The notes under the pieces are model-generated. The model was not told where the DNA came from, made no database searches, and was given only the letters and a program-made list of their open reading frames with translations. A stretch of DNA of 32,721 nt from positions 1 through 32,721 of the forward strand of contig JAHJAO010000118.1 in assembly GCA_018813905.1 (NCBI GenBank). Direction: 5' to 3'. Positions within the stretch are counted from its first letter, which is position 1. Each line of letters starts with the position of its first letter. Source of the stretch: Candidatus Omnitrophota bacterium. Its GTDB lineage: Bacteria; Omnitrophota; Gorgyraeia; B26-G9. Positions 15,464 through 23,340 of this stretch are shown here, piece by piece. The position numbers and the translations under genes were made by a program.

Positions 15464-15616
15464 GCTATTTAGTAGAACATACCTGGTTTCCCGGCATCAA
15501 AGTTTATTGATATCTGATTAGACAAACCCTTTTGCCTGCAACTGCGACCTTAGGGCAAATCGAAGGATAATCTTTCGACCCGAATTAAAATCACCTGGCG
15601 CTTATCGCTTGATTCA
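15464..15616. other. Intergenic remnant between lipB and the lipoyl-protein promoter
   Basis: No intact gene is present. A palindrome GCTTGATTCATCAAGC (15607-15622) overlaps the lipB stop but has no following T-run on the minus strand. A minus-strand frame starting GTG at 15594 reads VILIRVERLSFDLP and then stops (15550). It is vaguely like the start of a dUTPase, with further weak matches in shifted frames downstream. This could be a decayed gene, but the evidence is thin. Confidence 0.25.
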
Positions 15617-16300
15617 TCAAGCAAGAATTAACTGTTCCGCTGCGCTTTGTTGATAACTTTTTTGGTATTCCAGCCCGAACACAGTACTAAAGGCATCCAG
15701 CAAAACCCCTTTTACTTCGCTGCATGATAAATCTTTACCTAAAATACGGGATAAACTTGTAAAATCAACCGCTTCCAACCCGCATGGTTTTATCCAGGAC
15801 AAAAGTCCTAAATCACAGTTGACATTTATGCTCAAGCCATGGTAACTAACCCATTTGCTTATTCCAATGCCTATGGAACCAATCTTTTTATTTCCTGCCC
15901 ACACCCCCCTCATGCCCTGAACCCGCTGCGCGCCGATATTAAAAAACGACAGAAATCTTATAATCACTTCTTCTAGCCCGTGCAAAAAAAGTTTTATATT
16001 TTTACCGCGTTCCTTCAAGTCAAAAATGGGGTAAGCGATCAATTGTCCCGGCAGATGAAATGTTACATCTCCTCCCCGGTCTGACTCTACGATTTCGACA
16101 TTATGCCTTTTAAGGAACTCCGCATCGACCAGCACATTATTTAAATCCGCGTTCCGCCCCAGCGTAATAACCGCAGGATGTTCTAAAACTAAAAGAAAAT
16201 CGTATATTTGGCAAAAGCATTTATATCTATGCAATTGCCTTTGTATATGTAAAGCATCCTGGTAGCCGGTCAAACCAAGATCATAAATTTCACAATTCAT
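15617..16300 (-). CDS. lipB: Octanoyl-[acyl carrier protein]:protein octanoyltransferase
   Basis: This 227-residue LipB moves octanoate from ACP to the lysine of lipoyl domains, the first step of lipoate synthesis. The signature RGGDVTFHLPGQ (75-86) has Leu where most members have Gly (HGPGQ). The catalytic K139 in NKKIGSIGI and C173 in IKPCG are present, and YHGLSINVNCDL (153-164) matches the family. LipA, which inserts sulfur, is not in the window. The gene follows lpdA by 17 bp and is the last of the long minus-strand array. Its natural substrate is likely the small lipoyl protein encoded about 200 bp further on. Confidence 0.93.
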   Translation of the reverse strand: MNCEIYDLGLTGYQDALHIQRQLHRYKCFCQIYDFLLVLEHPAVITLGRNADLNNVLVDAEFLKRHNVEIVESDRGGDVTFHLPGQLIAYPIFDLKERGKNIKLFLHGLEEVIIRFLSFFNIGAQRVQGMRGVWAGNKKIGSIGIGISKWVSYHGLSINVNCDLGLLSWIKPCGLEAVDFTSLSRILGKDLSCSEVKGVLLDAFSTVFGLEYQKSYQQSAAEQLILA

Positions 16301-16317
16301 AATAAAAGGATTTTAAT

Positions 16318-17697
16318 TCACAATATGTTTATGGCCCGGCCATTAACGCTTTCGGACGCCTCCATTACTATTTCGGAAAACGTCGGGTGGGTATGGATTA
16401 CCTCCCCTAAAGCGTCAGCCGTAAAACCAGCTTTCATGGCTACGCAAATTTCGGTAATAAGCTCCGCAGCATTTTTCCCGTAAATAGAAGCCCCAAGTAT
16501 TTTTCCGTCCTTTGCCTGAGTAATCAATTTAATAAATCCCAAAGTTTTTCCCTCAAGCACGGCTTTGCCGCATGCCGAATACGGGAATTTACCGATTTTT
16601 ACCGAGATTGATTGTATCCCCGCTTGCTTTTCATTTATGCCTACACTGGCAACTTGGGGTTCGGTATAAACACACCGCGGGATAGCTTCATAATCCATCT
16701 TTCTGTTTATGCCGGCGATATTTTCCGCCGCAACTATACCCTCGCGGCTGGCAACATGAGCAAGAAATGTTTTTCCCGTAACATCCCCGGCGGCATAAAA
16801 ATTTTTAACGTTGGTGCGCATATGCTCATCAACCAAAATCTTTCCTTTATCCTGCGCTATATTAACCAGCTTTTCCACATCAATCCGGTCAGAATTAGGT
16901 ATCCGGCCTATGGAAAGCAGAATTTTTTCTGCCCTGATTTCCTCTCCTGTGCTTAAAACAACCTTGTTTATATTTGAACCGCAATCTTCAACCCGCACAA
17001 CGTGCGTCTTGGTAACTATGTTTATACCTCTTTTTTTAAAATCTAAAGTGAGCACCCGCGACAGGTCTTCGTCTTCTGCCGGTAAAAGCTGCGGCATAAG
17101 CTCAACTACCGTAACCTTGGCGCCTAAACAACTAAAAATATAAGCAAACTCACAACCGATAACCCCTCCACCGATAATCAATAAGCTCGCGGGGACGGCT
17201 TCCGCATCCAATAACTCACGGCTGCTAATAACCCCGGATGCAGCATGGAAACCGATTTGCGCGGATTCGGCCGGCCGCGAACCCACGGCAATAATGCAAT
17301 TATCGAACTTTATTTTTCTGTCTTCGATTAAAAGTGTATTTTCATCCAAGATACGACCTCGACCGTAAATAATTTCTACCCCGCGTTTTTTTAGGATAAA
17401 ATTCATGCCTTTAGTCAACTGAGCGATGACGGCATTCTTCTTGCTCTGGCAGCTATTAAAATCGAAATTTACCTTTTCTAAATCAATCCCTAATTCTTTA
17501 AAATGTTTAAGTCCCTCTAATCCTTTAGCTACACGTACAAGAAATTTTGTGGGGATGCATCCGTGATTTAAACATACCCCGCCCATTTTTTCTTGTTCAA
17601 TAATACAAGCCGAAAGTCCCAACTGCGCCGCCCGCACTGCCGCGGCAAAACCAGCCGGACCCGCACCCAAAACTGCCACCTGAAATTTGCCATCCAT
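16318..17697 (-). CDS. lpdA: Dihydrolipoyl dehydrogenase (E3)
   Basis: This 459-residue flavoprotein disulfide reductase reoxidises dihydrolipoyl groups with NAD+. The FAD-binding GAGPAGFAAA starts at residue 11. The redox-active pair is C42/C47 in GGVCLNHGCIPTK. The NAD-binding IIGGGVIGCEFA lies near 175-186, the second FAD motif YAAGDV near 305, and the catalytic H437-x4-E442 in HTHPTFSE. All the catalytic parts of a full-length E3 are present. It begins 2 bp after argS and precedes lipB. E1 and E2 partners are absent locally, so the complex served is unknown. Confidence 0.95.
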   Translation of the reverse strand: MDGKFQVAVLGAGPAGFAAAVRAAQLGLSACIIEQEKMGGVCLNHGCIPTKFLVRVAKGLEGLKHFKELGIDLEKVNFDFNSCQSKKNAVIAQLTKGMNFILKKRGVEIIYGRGRILDENTLLIEDRKIKFDNCIIAVGSRPAESAQIGFHAASGVISSRELLDAEAVPASLLIIGGGVIGCEFAYIFSCLGAKVTVVELMPQLLPAEDEDLSRVLTLDFKKRGINIVTKTHVVRVEDCGSNINKVVLSTGEEIRAEKILLSIGRIPNSDRIDVEKLVNIAQDKGKILVDEHMRTNVKNFYAAGDVTGKTFLAHVASREGIVAAENIAGINRKMDYEAIPRCVYTEPQVASVGINEKQAGIQSISVKIGKFPYSACGKAVLEGKTLGFIKLITQAKDGKILGASIYGKNAAELITEICVAMKAGFTADALGEVIHTHPTFSEIVMEASESVNGRAINIL

Positions 17698-17699
17698 GA

Positions 17700-19370
17700 T
17701 TACATGCGCTCCTTCAGAGGACTTACTCCTAAAAGTTTCAAGCCGATTTCTATAACCTGGCGGATACCTTGTACTAAAAACAGCCGGGCTGAAGATACCT
17801 CAAGTTTGTTATTAGAAGACATCACTCGATGCTTATCGTAAAATAAATGGAAACAGCCGGCCAATTGGCGTAAATAAATAGTCAGCCCATGCGGGTCCAA
17901 ATCCTGGGCACAATCTTGAATTACCTGCGGAAAATAGCTGAGTTTCCTTAATAGGTCCAATTCTTCCTTTTCTTTTAAAAAAGTACAATCCGCCGTCGAT
18001 ATATCCAGAGTTTTCCCATTTGCATCTTTCATTTTTTGAATACTCAATATCCGCGCATAAGCATACATTACGTAATAAACCGGATTTTCCAGTGTTTCTT
18101 TTTTGGCCAATTCCAAATCAAACTCCAAATGGCTATCGCATTTGCGCATCAGGAATAAAAAACGGGACGCGTCTTTGCCCACCTCGTTTACTAATTCATC
18201 TAATGTTATATATTCGCCTTCGCGCGTGGACATAACCACCGGCTGGCCATTGCGAAATAAACTCGCCAGTTGAATTATAATTATCGACAGCGCATCCTCT
18301 CTGTATCCTAAAGCCATAACCGCCGCTTTAAGCCGGTTGATATAGCCATGATGATCCGGTCCCCAGATATTGATGAGTTTAGAAAATCCCCGTTCGAATT
18401 TATTTTTATGGTAAGCAATATCCGGCGCAAGGTAGGTGTAAGTGCCGTCGCTTTTTATAAGCACACGGTCTTTATCATCGCCGAGGTTTGCCGAACAGGA
18501 TTTTAGCCAGGTAGCGGCGTCTTTTTTCTCGATGAAACCGTTATTTTTAAGTTCTTCCAAAACTTGCGGAATTTTATCCGCTAATGAACTTTGATAGTGC
18601 CAGGTGTCAAACTCAACATTAAACTCTTCAAGGCTCTTCTTTATTTCCTTCAAAATTTCAGAAACGGCAAAACCGGAAAAAAAACTGATCAGTACATTTT
18701 TTGGGACACCGCTATTTTGCAGCCGCTCGGCCATTTTTTTAAGATATGTGCCTTTATAACCATTTTCCGGAATCGGCAATTTGGTTTTCGAAATCAGTTC
18801 CTCATATCTTACCTTTAAGCTTTCTCCCAACAAATTTATCTGCGTGCCCTCGTCATTTACATAATATTCTTTTTTTACTTCAAATCCGCAAAACCCCAAA
18901 ATTTTTGCCAAGCTGTCACCAACCGCTGCCTGCCGGGCATGAGCGATGCTCAAAGGCCCGGTGGGATTTGCGCTTACAAATTCAATTAAAACTTTCTGGG
19001 CAGTTCCTGAATTCGAACGCCCGAAATTTACCCCCTCTATCTTTATTTGCGAAAGCAACTGATGATACACCTCGTTTTTGAGAAAAAAGTTAATGAACCC
19101 CGGAACTTTTATATCGATCCTTTCAATTTTGTCCAGGATATTCTCCTTGCCCAGTCCAGCTCTTATTTTTTCCGCTAAATCTTTCGCTATTGCTAGCGGG
19201 CTTTTACGCAACGGCTTTGCTAATTTCATCGCGATATTCAACGAAAAATCTCCGAATTTCTCATCGCTGGGCACTTCTAAATATACGGGAAATTCCTCTA
19301 TGGCTGGCTTATAGCCTGAGAGTGCGTCTTCAACAACTTTAACAATGCCCTCTTTAATTTTCTGTATCAT
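17700..19370 (-). CDS. argS: Arginyl-tRNA synthetase
   Basis: This 556-residue class I aminoacyl-tRNA synthetase charges tRNA-Arg. The N-terminal Add1-type tRNA D-loop domain (about 1-90) is followed by SANPTGPLSIAHARQAAVGD (133-152), in which HARQ (144-147) is the HIGH-equivalent. The KMSKS loop is the degenerate VMSTREGEY (from V379, M380), as usual for ArgRS. The C-terminal DALR anticodon-binding domain (about 430-556) contains the YAYARI motif. Size is normal. The start lies 1 bp after the HD-GYP stop codon and the stop 2 bp before lpdA. Confidence 0.96.
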   Translation of the reverse strand: MIQKIKEGIVKVVEDALSGYKPAIEEFPVYLEVPSDEKFGDFSLNIAMKLAKPLRKSPLAIAKDLAEKIRAGLGKENILDKIERIDIKVPGFINFFLKNEVYHQLLSQIKIEGVNFGRSNSGTAQKVLIEFVSANPTGPLSIAHARQAAVGDSLAKILGFCGFEVKKEYYVNDEGTQINLLGESLKVRYEELISKTKLPIPENGYKGTYLKKMAERLQNSGVPKNVLISFFSGFAVSEILKEIKKSLEEFNVEFDTWHYQSSLADKIPQVLEELKNNGFIEKKDAATWLKSCSANLGDDKDRVLIKSDGTYTYLAPDIAYHKNKFERGFSKLINIWGPDHHGYINRLKAAVMALGYREDALSIIIIQLASLFRNGQPVVMSTREGEYITLDELVNEVGKDASRFLFLMRKCDSHLEFDLELAKKETLENPVYYVMYAYARILSIQKMKDANGKTLDISTADCTFLKEKEELDLLRKLSYFPQVIQDCAQDLDPHGLTIYLRQLAGCFHLFYDKHRVMSSNNKLEVSSARLFLVQGIRQVIEIGLKLLGVSPLKERM

Positions 19371-19371
19371 T

Positions 19372-20082
19372 TTATGCCTGGTCTTGCCTTTTAAAAATTT
19401 CCGGTTTGATTTCCAGCAATTTTATGAAGATTTCTACAACTTTGGGATCAAACTGAGTCCCGCTATGTTTTTTTAACTCACAGATAGCCTCTTCTTTGGT
19501 TAACTTCTCCCGGTAGGGACGCTTGCTAATCATAGCATCAAAGCTATCCGCCACCGCCATGATCCTTGCGCCTAAACTTATCTTTTCTTGAGCCAACCCG
19601 TCAGGGTATCCGGCGCCGTCATATCGTTCGTGATGCTCACGTACTATCTGTAATACCTTATCCAAAAAACGGAATGGTTTAAGGATAACCGCGCCCGCTA
19701 AAGAATGCAATCGCATTTCCTTCCATTCTTTTTCATTAAGCTTATCAGGTTTTGTCAGTATATAGTCGTGCACTCCGATTTTGCCCAAATCATGTACAAG
19801 ACACGCATCTTTAATCTTATAAATTTCCTCCTTTGACAATCCCAGCTCCTCGGCAATAGCGCAAGCGTACATTCTTACGTTATCAGAATGGTGCTTGGTC
19901 AAATGATCTTTGAAATCTATAGCCGAGACCAGAGCGCTGATGGTGCGCATAATATTCCTGCGTTCTATCCGACCCCATAAACGCCTGTTTTTTATCTTTT
20001 CTTCCTTTTTGTAAATATAATACCCGATAAATATGCCGATAAAAAATCCGATGATTGGGAAGATTAATGTGGTTAACTTCAT
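19372..20082 (-). CDS. Membrane-anchored HD-GYP domain protein
   Basis: This 236-residue protein has one N-terminal membrane helix (about residues 4-24) followed by a short basic linker and an HD-GYP phosphohydrolase domain. Metal ligands H97-D98 (LVHDLGKIG), H126, H150-H151 and D155, and the GYP triplet at 158-160 (DGAGYPDGL), are all present, so an active cyclic-di-GMP or related phosphodiesterase is expected. There is no receiver or PAS domain to indicate its signal. Its ATG overlaps the rsfS stop by 4 bp. Other genes of the same array include the type IV pilus genes, which c-di-GMP often controls, but a direct link is inference. Confidence 0.9.
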   Translation of the reverse strand: MKLTTLIFPIIGFFIGIFIGYYIYKKEEKIKNRRLWGRIERRNIMRTISALVSAIDFKDHLTKHHSDNVRMYACAIAEELGLSKEEIYKIKDACLVHDLGKIGVHDYILTKPDKLNEKEWKEMRLHSLAGAVILKPFRFLDKVLQIVREHHERYDGAGYPDGLAQEKISLGARIMAVADSFDAMISKRPYREKLTKEEAICELKKHSGTQFDPKVVEIFIKLLEIKPEIFKRQDQA

Positions 20083-20459
20083 CTGCGTTTTTTATTGCTT
20101 TTCGCTATTTTAACTGCCCCCGGCATGCGCATACGGGCCCCATCGGCCCACAAGCGCTCTAAATCATAAAAACTTCTTGTTTCTGAATCAAAAATGTGCA
20201 CGATAACATTCGAATAATCCAATATCACCCATCGGCAATCACCGACTCCTTCTATGTGGTGCAGATAGACGCTAGCCTTGTGCAAACCCTCTTTTATCCC
20301 CTCGGCAAGCGCCCGGATATGCGTTGGCGAAGAGCCGGTAAATATGATAAAAAAATCGCAAAAAGTAGAGACCTTACGCAGGTCTAAAATTACCGGATCC
20401 GCCGCTTTCTTTTCATTAGCCAGTTTCAAAATTGTTTCTACTTTAGTTTTACTCTTAAT
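20079..20459 (-). CDS. rsfS: Ribosomal silencing factor RsfS, probable AUU start
   Basis: This RsfS (RsfA/DUF143) binds ribosomal protein uL14 and blocks subunit joining in starved cells. KKAADPVILDLRKVSTFCDFFIIFTG, GDCRWVILDYSNVIVHIF and YDLERLW are signature segments. The first conventional start is TTG at 20427-20429, but it has no ribosome-binding site and would remove the first helix. Ten codons upstream, ATT at 20457-20459 sits exactly 7 bases after a strong GGAGG (20467-20471). It adds IKSKTKVETI, which gives the normal ~17 residues before the KAED-like motif. No ATG, GTG or CTG lies in between. I therefore annotate 126 residues starting at AUU. The minimum certain extent is 20079-20429. 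Confidence 0.85.
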   Translation of the reverse strand: MKSKTKVETILKLANEKKAADPVILDLRKVSTFCDFFIIFTGSSPTHIRALAEGIKEGLHKASVYLHHIEGVGDCRWVILDYSNVIVHIFDSETRSFYDLERLWADGARMRMPGAVKIAKSNKKRR

Positions 20460-20483
20460 AGCTACCCCTCCTCATCTTATTAT

Positions 20484-21488
20484 TCAGCTGATATCCCCTT
20501 CAATTTCACCCACGATTTCTTCTAAAAGATCCTCGAGTGTTACCAGGCCCACCGTATTTTTATCTTCACCGGTAATAATTGCGATATAAACCCTTAATTT
20601 TTGAAATTCCCGCAACAATTCGCTTACCCGCTTTTTGCTGTCTATAAAATAGGCCGGCCGCAATAAATCTTCGATTATAAAAGGCTGTTTTTCGCGCCAA
20701 ACAGCTAAAAGATGCCGTGCATAAATTAATCCGCAAATATTATTAAGATTATCCCGGTATACGGGAATCCTTGAATGTCCGCCTTCAACAATCAAATCTA
20801 TTAACTTTTCGGGCGTGGTGTTTATATCTACGGCCACCATCTTCTCCACGGGGATCATAACGGCATACACCTGCGTATCTCCAAACTCAAAAATCTTTTG
20901 CAACATTTTTCGCTCGGTATCTGTCAAAACCCCTTCTTCCTTGCCCAATTCAATCATCAGTCTTATCTCTTCTTCCGTTATTAACGGGGATCGCTTAGTC
21001 TGTTCCATGCCAAAAAATTTTAAAATGACCTCGCTTATCCCCAAAAAAATCTTAACCGGTAAGGCCAATAGTTTTATTATCAATTCCATCGGCCACGCAA
21101 TATTAAGCGCAATACGCTCGGCGTGTTTAACCGCAAAAATTTTTGGGGTTATTTCCCCCAAGATTAATACAAGCAAAGTAATGAGAACAGTAGCACTAAC
21201 GATGGCAATAAAATTGTTGCCCAAAAAATAAATAAATATTGCCGTGCCGATGGATGAGATAGCGATATTCACAAAATTATTGGAGATAAGGATGGTCGTG
21301 ATAAGCCCATCCATTCTGTTGATGATGCGTTGCACAATATGCGCATTCTTTTTTTTCTGATTCAAAAGATAACGCAATCTCAATTTATTCAAGCTTACAA
21401 ATGCGACCTCCGCCATGGCAAAAAAGGCGGAGAACAAAAGAAGCACAAATAAAGCAATTATCATTACCAAAAGAAGTTCTGGTTTCAT
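20484..21488 (-). CDS. CNNM/DUF21-CBS transporter-like membrane protein without CorC domain
   Basis: This 334-residue protein has the CNNM (DUF21) transmembrane domain with four hydrophobic segments between residues 4 and 150. It includes the conserved acidic helix end AFFAMAEVAFVS and the GEITPK loop (111-116). A CBS pair follows (about 205-330) with the usual VMIPVEKMVAV and GHSRIPVYRDNLNNICGLIYARHLL. It ends at EEIVGEIEGDIS, just after the second CBS. Most HlyC/CorC proteins continue for ~90 residues into a CorC_HlyC domain, which is missing. Relatives are linked to Mg2+/Co2+ export. It sits 5 bp after nadD, with an A-rich leader and no clear ribosome-binding site. Confidence 0.88.
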   Translation of the reverse strand: MKPELLLVMIIALFVLLLFSAFFAMAEVAFVSLNKLRLRYLLNQKKKNAHIVQRIINRMDGLITTILISNNFVNIAISSIGTAIFIYFLGNNFIAIVSATVLITLLVLILGEITPKIFAVKHAERIALNIAWPMELIIKLLALPVKIFLGISEVILKFFGMEQTKRSPLITEEEIRLMIELGKEEGVLTDTERKMLQKIFEFGDTQVYAVMIPVEKMVAVDINTTPEKLIDLIVEGGHSRIPVYRDNLNNICGLIYARHLLAVWREKQPFIIEDLLRPAYFIDSKKRVSELLREFQKLRVYIAIITGEDKNTVGLVTLEDLLEEIVGEIEGDIS

Positions 21489-21493
21489 TTTTT

Positions 21494-22084
21494 TTATTTT
21501 TGATACAACGAATGTTTTATTATAAACTTATAAGCCTGCTGCGGCAATAAATACCGCGGAGCTTTACCGCGCCTTAAAAGCTGTCGGATAGCGGAGCTGG
21601 AAACGTTCAAAAAATTACCTTTAAGCACCACTACGTTTTTCGGCCAACGAAATTTTTCAAATCCCGGCCTTTTGGCCACTACAAACTTGCATATTTTAAA
21701 TACTTCCTTAATCCGGCGCCAGCTATTTAACTCGGGCAACGCATCCGAGCCGACAATAAAGTATAAATCCGCATCTGGATATTTACTGATAAAAGCACGC
21801 AACGTATCCACGGAATACGAGATACCCCCTCTTTCTAGCTCGAACCGGGATGCTTGAAAAAAACGGTTATCCGCAATTGACTGCTTTATCATCTGATAAC
21901 GCGCCTCGGCCGGGGTAATATCTTGCCTGCCTTTGTGGGGAGGTATGGCGGCGGGGATAAAAATTACCCGATTTAACTTCAAATTCACTCTTGCGGTTTG
22001 GGCCAAATTCAAATGCCCCAGGTGAATAGGGTCAAATGTGCCGCCCAAAATACCTATACGTTTTTTATGTACGAGTCTGCCCAT
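21494..22084 (-). CDS. nadD: Nicotinate-nucleotide adenylyltransferase
   Basis: This 196-residue enzyme adenylates nicotinate mononucleotide to deamido-NAD in NAD synthesis. The nucleotide-binding GGTFDPIHLGH (14-24, with H21 and H24) and the C-terminal SSSAIRQLLRRGK motif are characteristic. FIVGSDALPELNSW is the third family landmark. The ATG at 22082-22084 lies within the proA end and overlaps it by 20 bp. A TTG two codons upstream is less likely. NadD in front of rsfS-type genes and behind obg/proBA is a common bacterial order. Confidence 0.94.
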   Translation of the reverse strand: MGRLVHKKRIGILGGTFDPIHLGHLNLAQTARVNLKLNRVIFIPAAIPPHKGRQDITPAEARYQMIKQSIADNRFFQASRFELERGGISYSVDTLRAFISKYPDADLYFIVGSDALPELNSWRRIKEVFKICKFVVAKRPGFEKFRWPKNVVVLKGNFLNVSSSAIRQLLRRGKAPRYLLPQQAYKFIIKHSLYQK

Positions 22085-23321
22085 TACCAATTACAATATA
22101 TTTATAAGTCGTCAAATCCTCAAGCCCCATCGGGCCCCGGGCATGAAGCTTATCCGTACTAATTCCTACTTCTGCCCCTAAACCAAATTCGTTCCCGTCC
22201 GTAAAGCGCGTCGAGGCATTTATATAAACGCATGCCGCATCTATAGTTTTTAAAAATTTCATACCCCGCTGGAAATCGTTTGAAATTATCGCTTCCGAAT
22301 GTTTTGTGCCAAATTCTGCGATATGTTTCAACGCTCCCTCGAAATTATTTACAATTTTTACCGATAAAATCAAATCCAGATATTCGGTAGAAAAATCTTT
22401 GGCCGTAGCAATCTTTATCCCCGGATAAATTTTAGCGGTCTCAAGACATCCCCTGATTTCAACACCAGCCTTCTTTAACCGTTCTAAAATTTTTGGTAAA
22501 AATTGCTTTGCTACCGCCTTGTGCACAAGCAAGCATTCCATAGCATTACAGGTAGAAGGCCTCTGAACTTTAGCGTTGAAAGCAACTTCTTCGGCCATAG
22601 CCAGGTCAGCGTACTCGTCTACGTAAGTATGGCAGATCCCTTTGTAATGCTTTATAACCGGGATTTTAGATTTATCGGCAACTTCCCGGATCAAAGATTC
22701 CCCGCCGCGCGGGATAATAAGGTCAATAAAACCAGAAAGGGTCAAAAGCAAGGATACCGCTTCCCGGTCATCCGTCTGGATAAGATTAACGCAACCTTTG
22801 GGAAAATCGCACCTTTGTAACGCGCTCGAGAGCGCTTTGTAAATTTCTATATTTGAATTTATAGATTCCCTTCCGCCCCGCAGGATCACCGCGCTTCCCG
22901 CTTTAAAACATAATCCGGCACAATCACTGGTAACATCGGGCCGGGATTCGTATATTATTCCAATAACGCCCAGGGGAGCACGCATCTTGCCGACCATCAA
23001 ACCATTGGGCCGTCGCCATATTTTTATCATCTCTCCTACCGGATCGGCAAGACCAGCGATGGACAGCAAATCCTGGCTCATTTTTCTTATGCGATCCTCG
23101 TTAAGTTTTAACCGGTCGATAAAAGCGCTTGTTTTTCCTTCTTTTTTTGCTAGCCGCACATCTTTACGATTTGCCCTAATTATATCTTCTTTTTTCCTGA
23201 TTAATTCCTCGGCCATAAGCTGCAAGGCCTTATTTTTCAACTGCGAAGATACACCGCCAAGAAAAAGAGATGCGCTTTTCGCTTCTTTAGCAATACGCAT
23301 AATGTCGTTTTTTAGGGACAT
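22065..23321 (-). CDS. proA: Gamma-glutamyl phosphate reductase
   Basis: This 418-residue member of the aldehyde dehydrogenase superfamily reduces gamma-glutamyl phosphate to glutamate semialdehyde, the second step of proline synthesis. The catalytic cysteine is C258 in KVQRPSTCNAMECLLVHK. The cofactor segment MRAPLGVIGIIYESRPDVT (113-131) and the terminal GPMGLEDLTTYKYIVIGNGQ are family signatures. A clean AGGA ribosome-binding site precedes the ATG by 7 bases. ProB is immediately upstream, so product transfer between the two is likely. ProC is not in the window. Confidence 0.96.
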   Translation of the reverse strand: MSLKNDIMRIAKEAKSASLFLGGVSSQLKNKALQLMAEELIRKKEDIIRANRKDVRLAKKEGKTSAFIDRLKLNEDRIRKMSQDLLSIAGLADPVGEMIKIWRRPNGLMVGKMRAPLGVIGIIYESRPDVTSDCAGLCFKAGSAVILRGGRESINSNIEIYKALSSALQRCDFPKGCVNLIQTDDREAVSLLLTLSGFIDLIIPRGGESLIREVADKSKIPVIKHYKGICHTYVDEYADLAMAEEVAFNAKVQRPSTCNAMECLLVHKAVAKQFLPKILERLKKAGVEIRGCLETAKIYPGIKIATAKDFSTEYLDLILSVKIVNNFEGALKHIAEFGTKHSEAIISNDFQRGMKFLKTIDAACVYINASTRFTDGNEFGLGAEVGISTDKLHARGPMGLEDLTTYKYIVIGNGQTRT

Positions 23322-23340
23322 ATCATTTTCCTTTAAATTT

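Noticed and set aside
15607-15622. Palindrome at the lipB stop as a Rho-independent terminator
   Set aside because: The stem is AT-rich and no T-run follows on the lipB strand.
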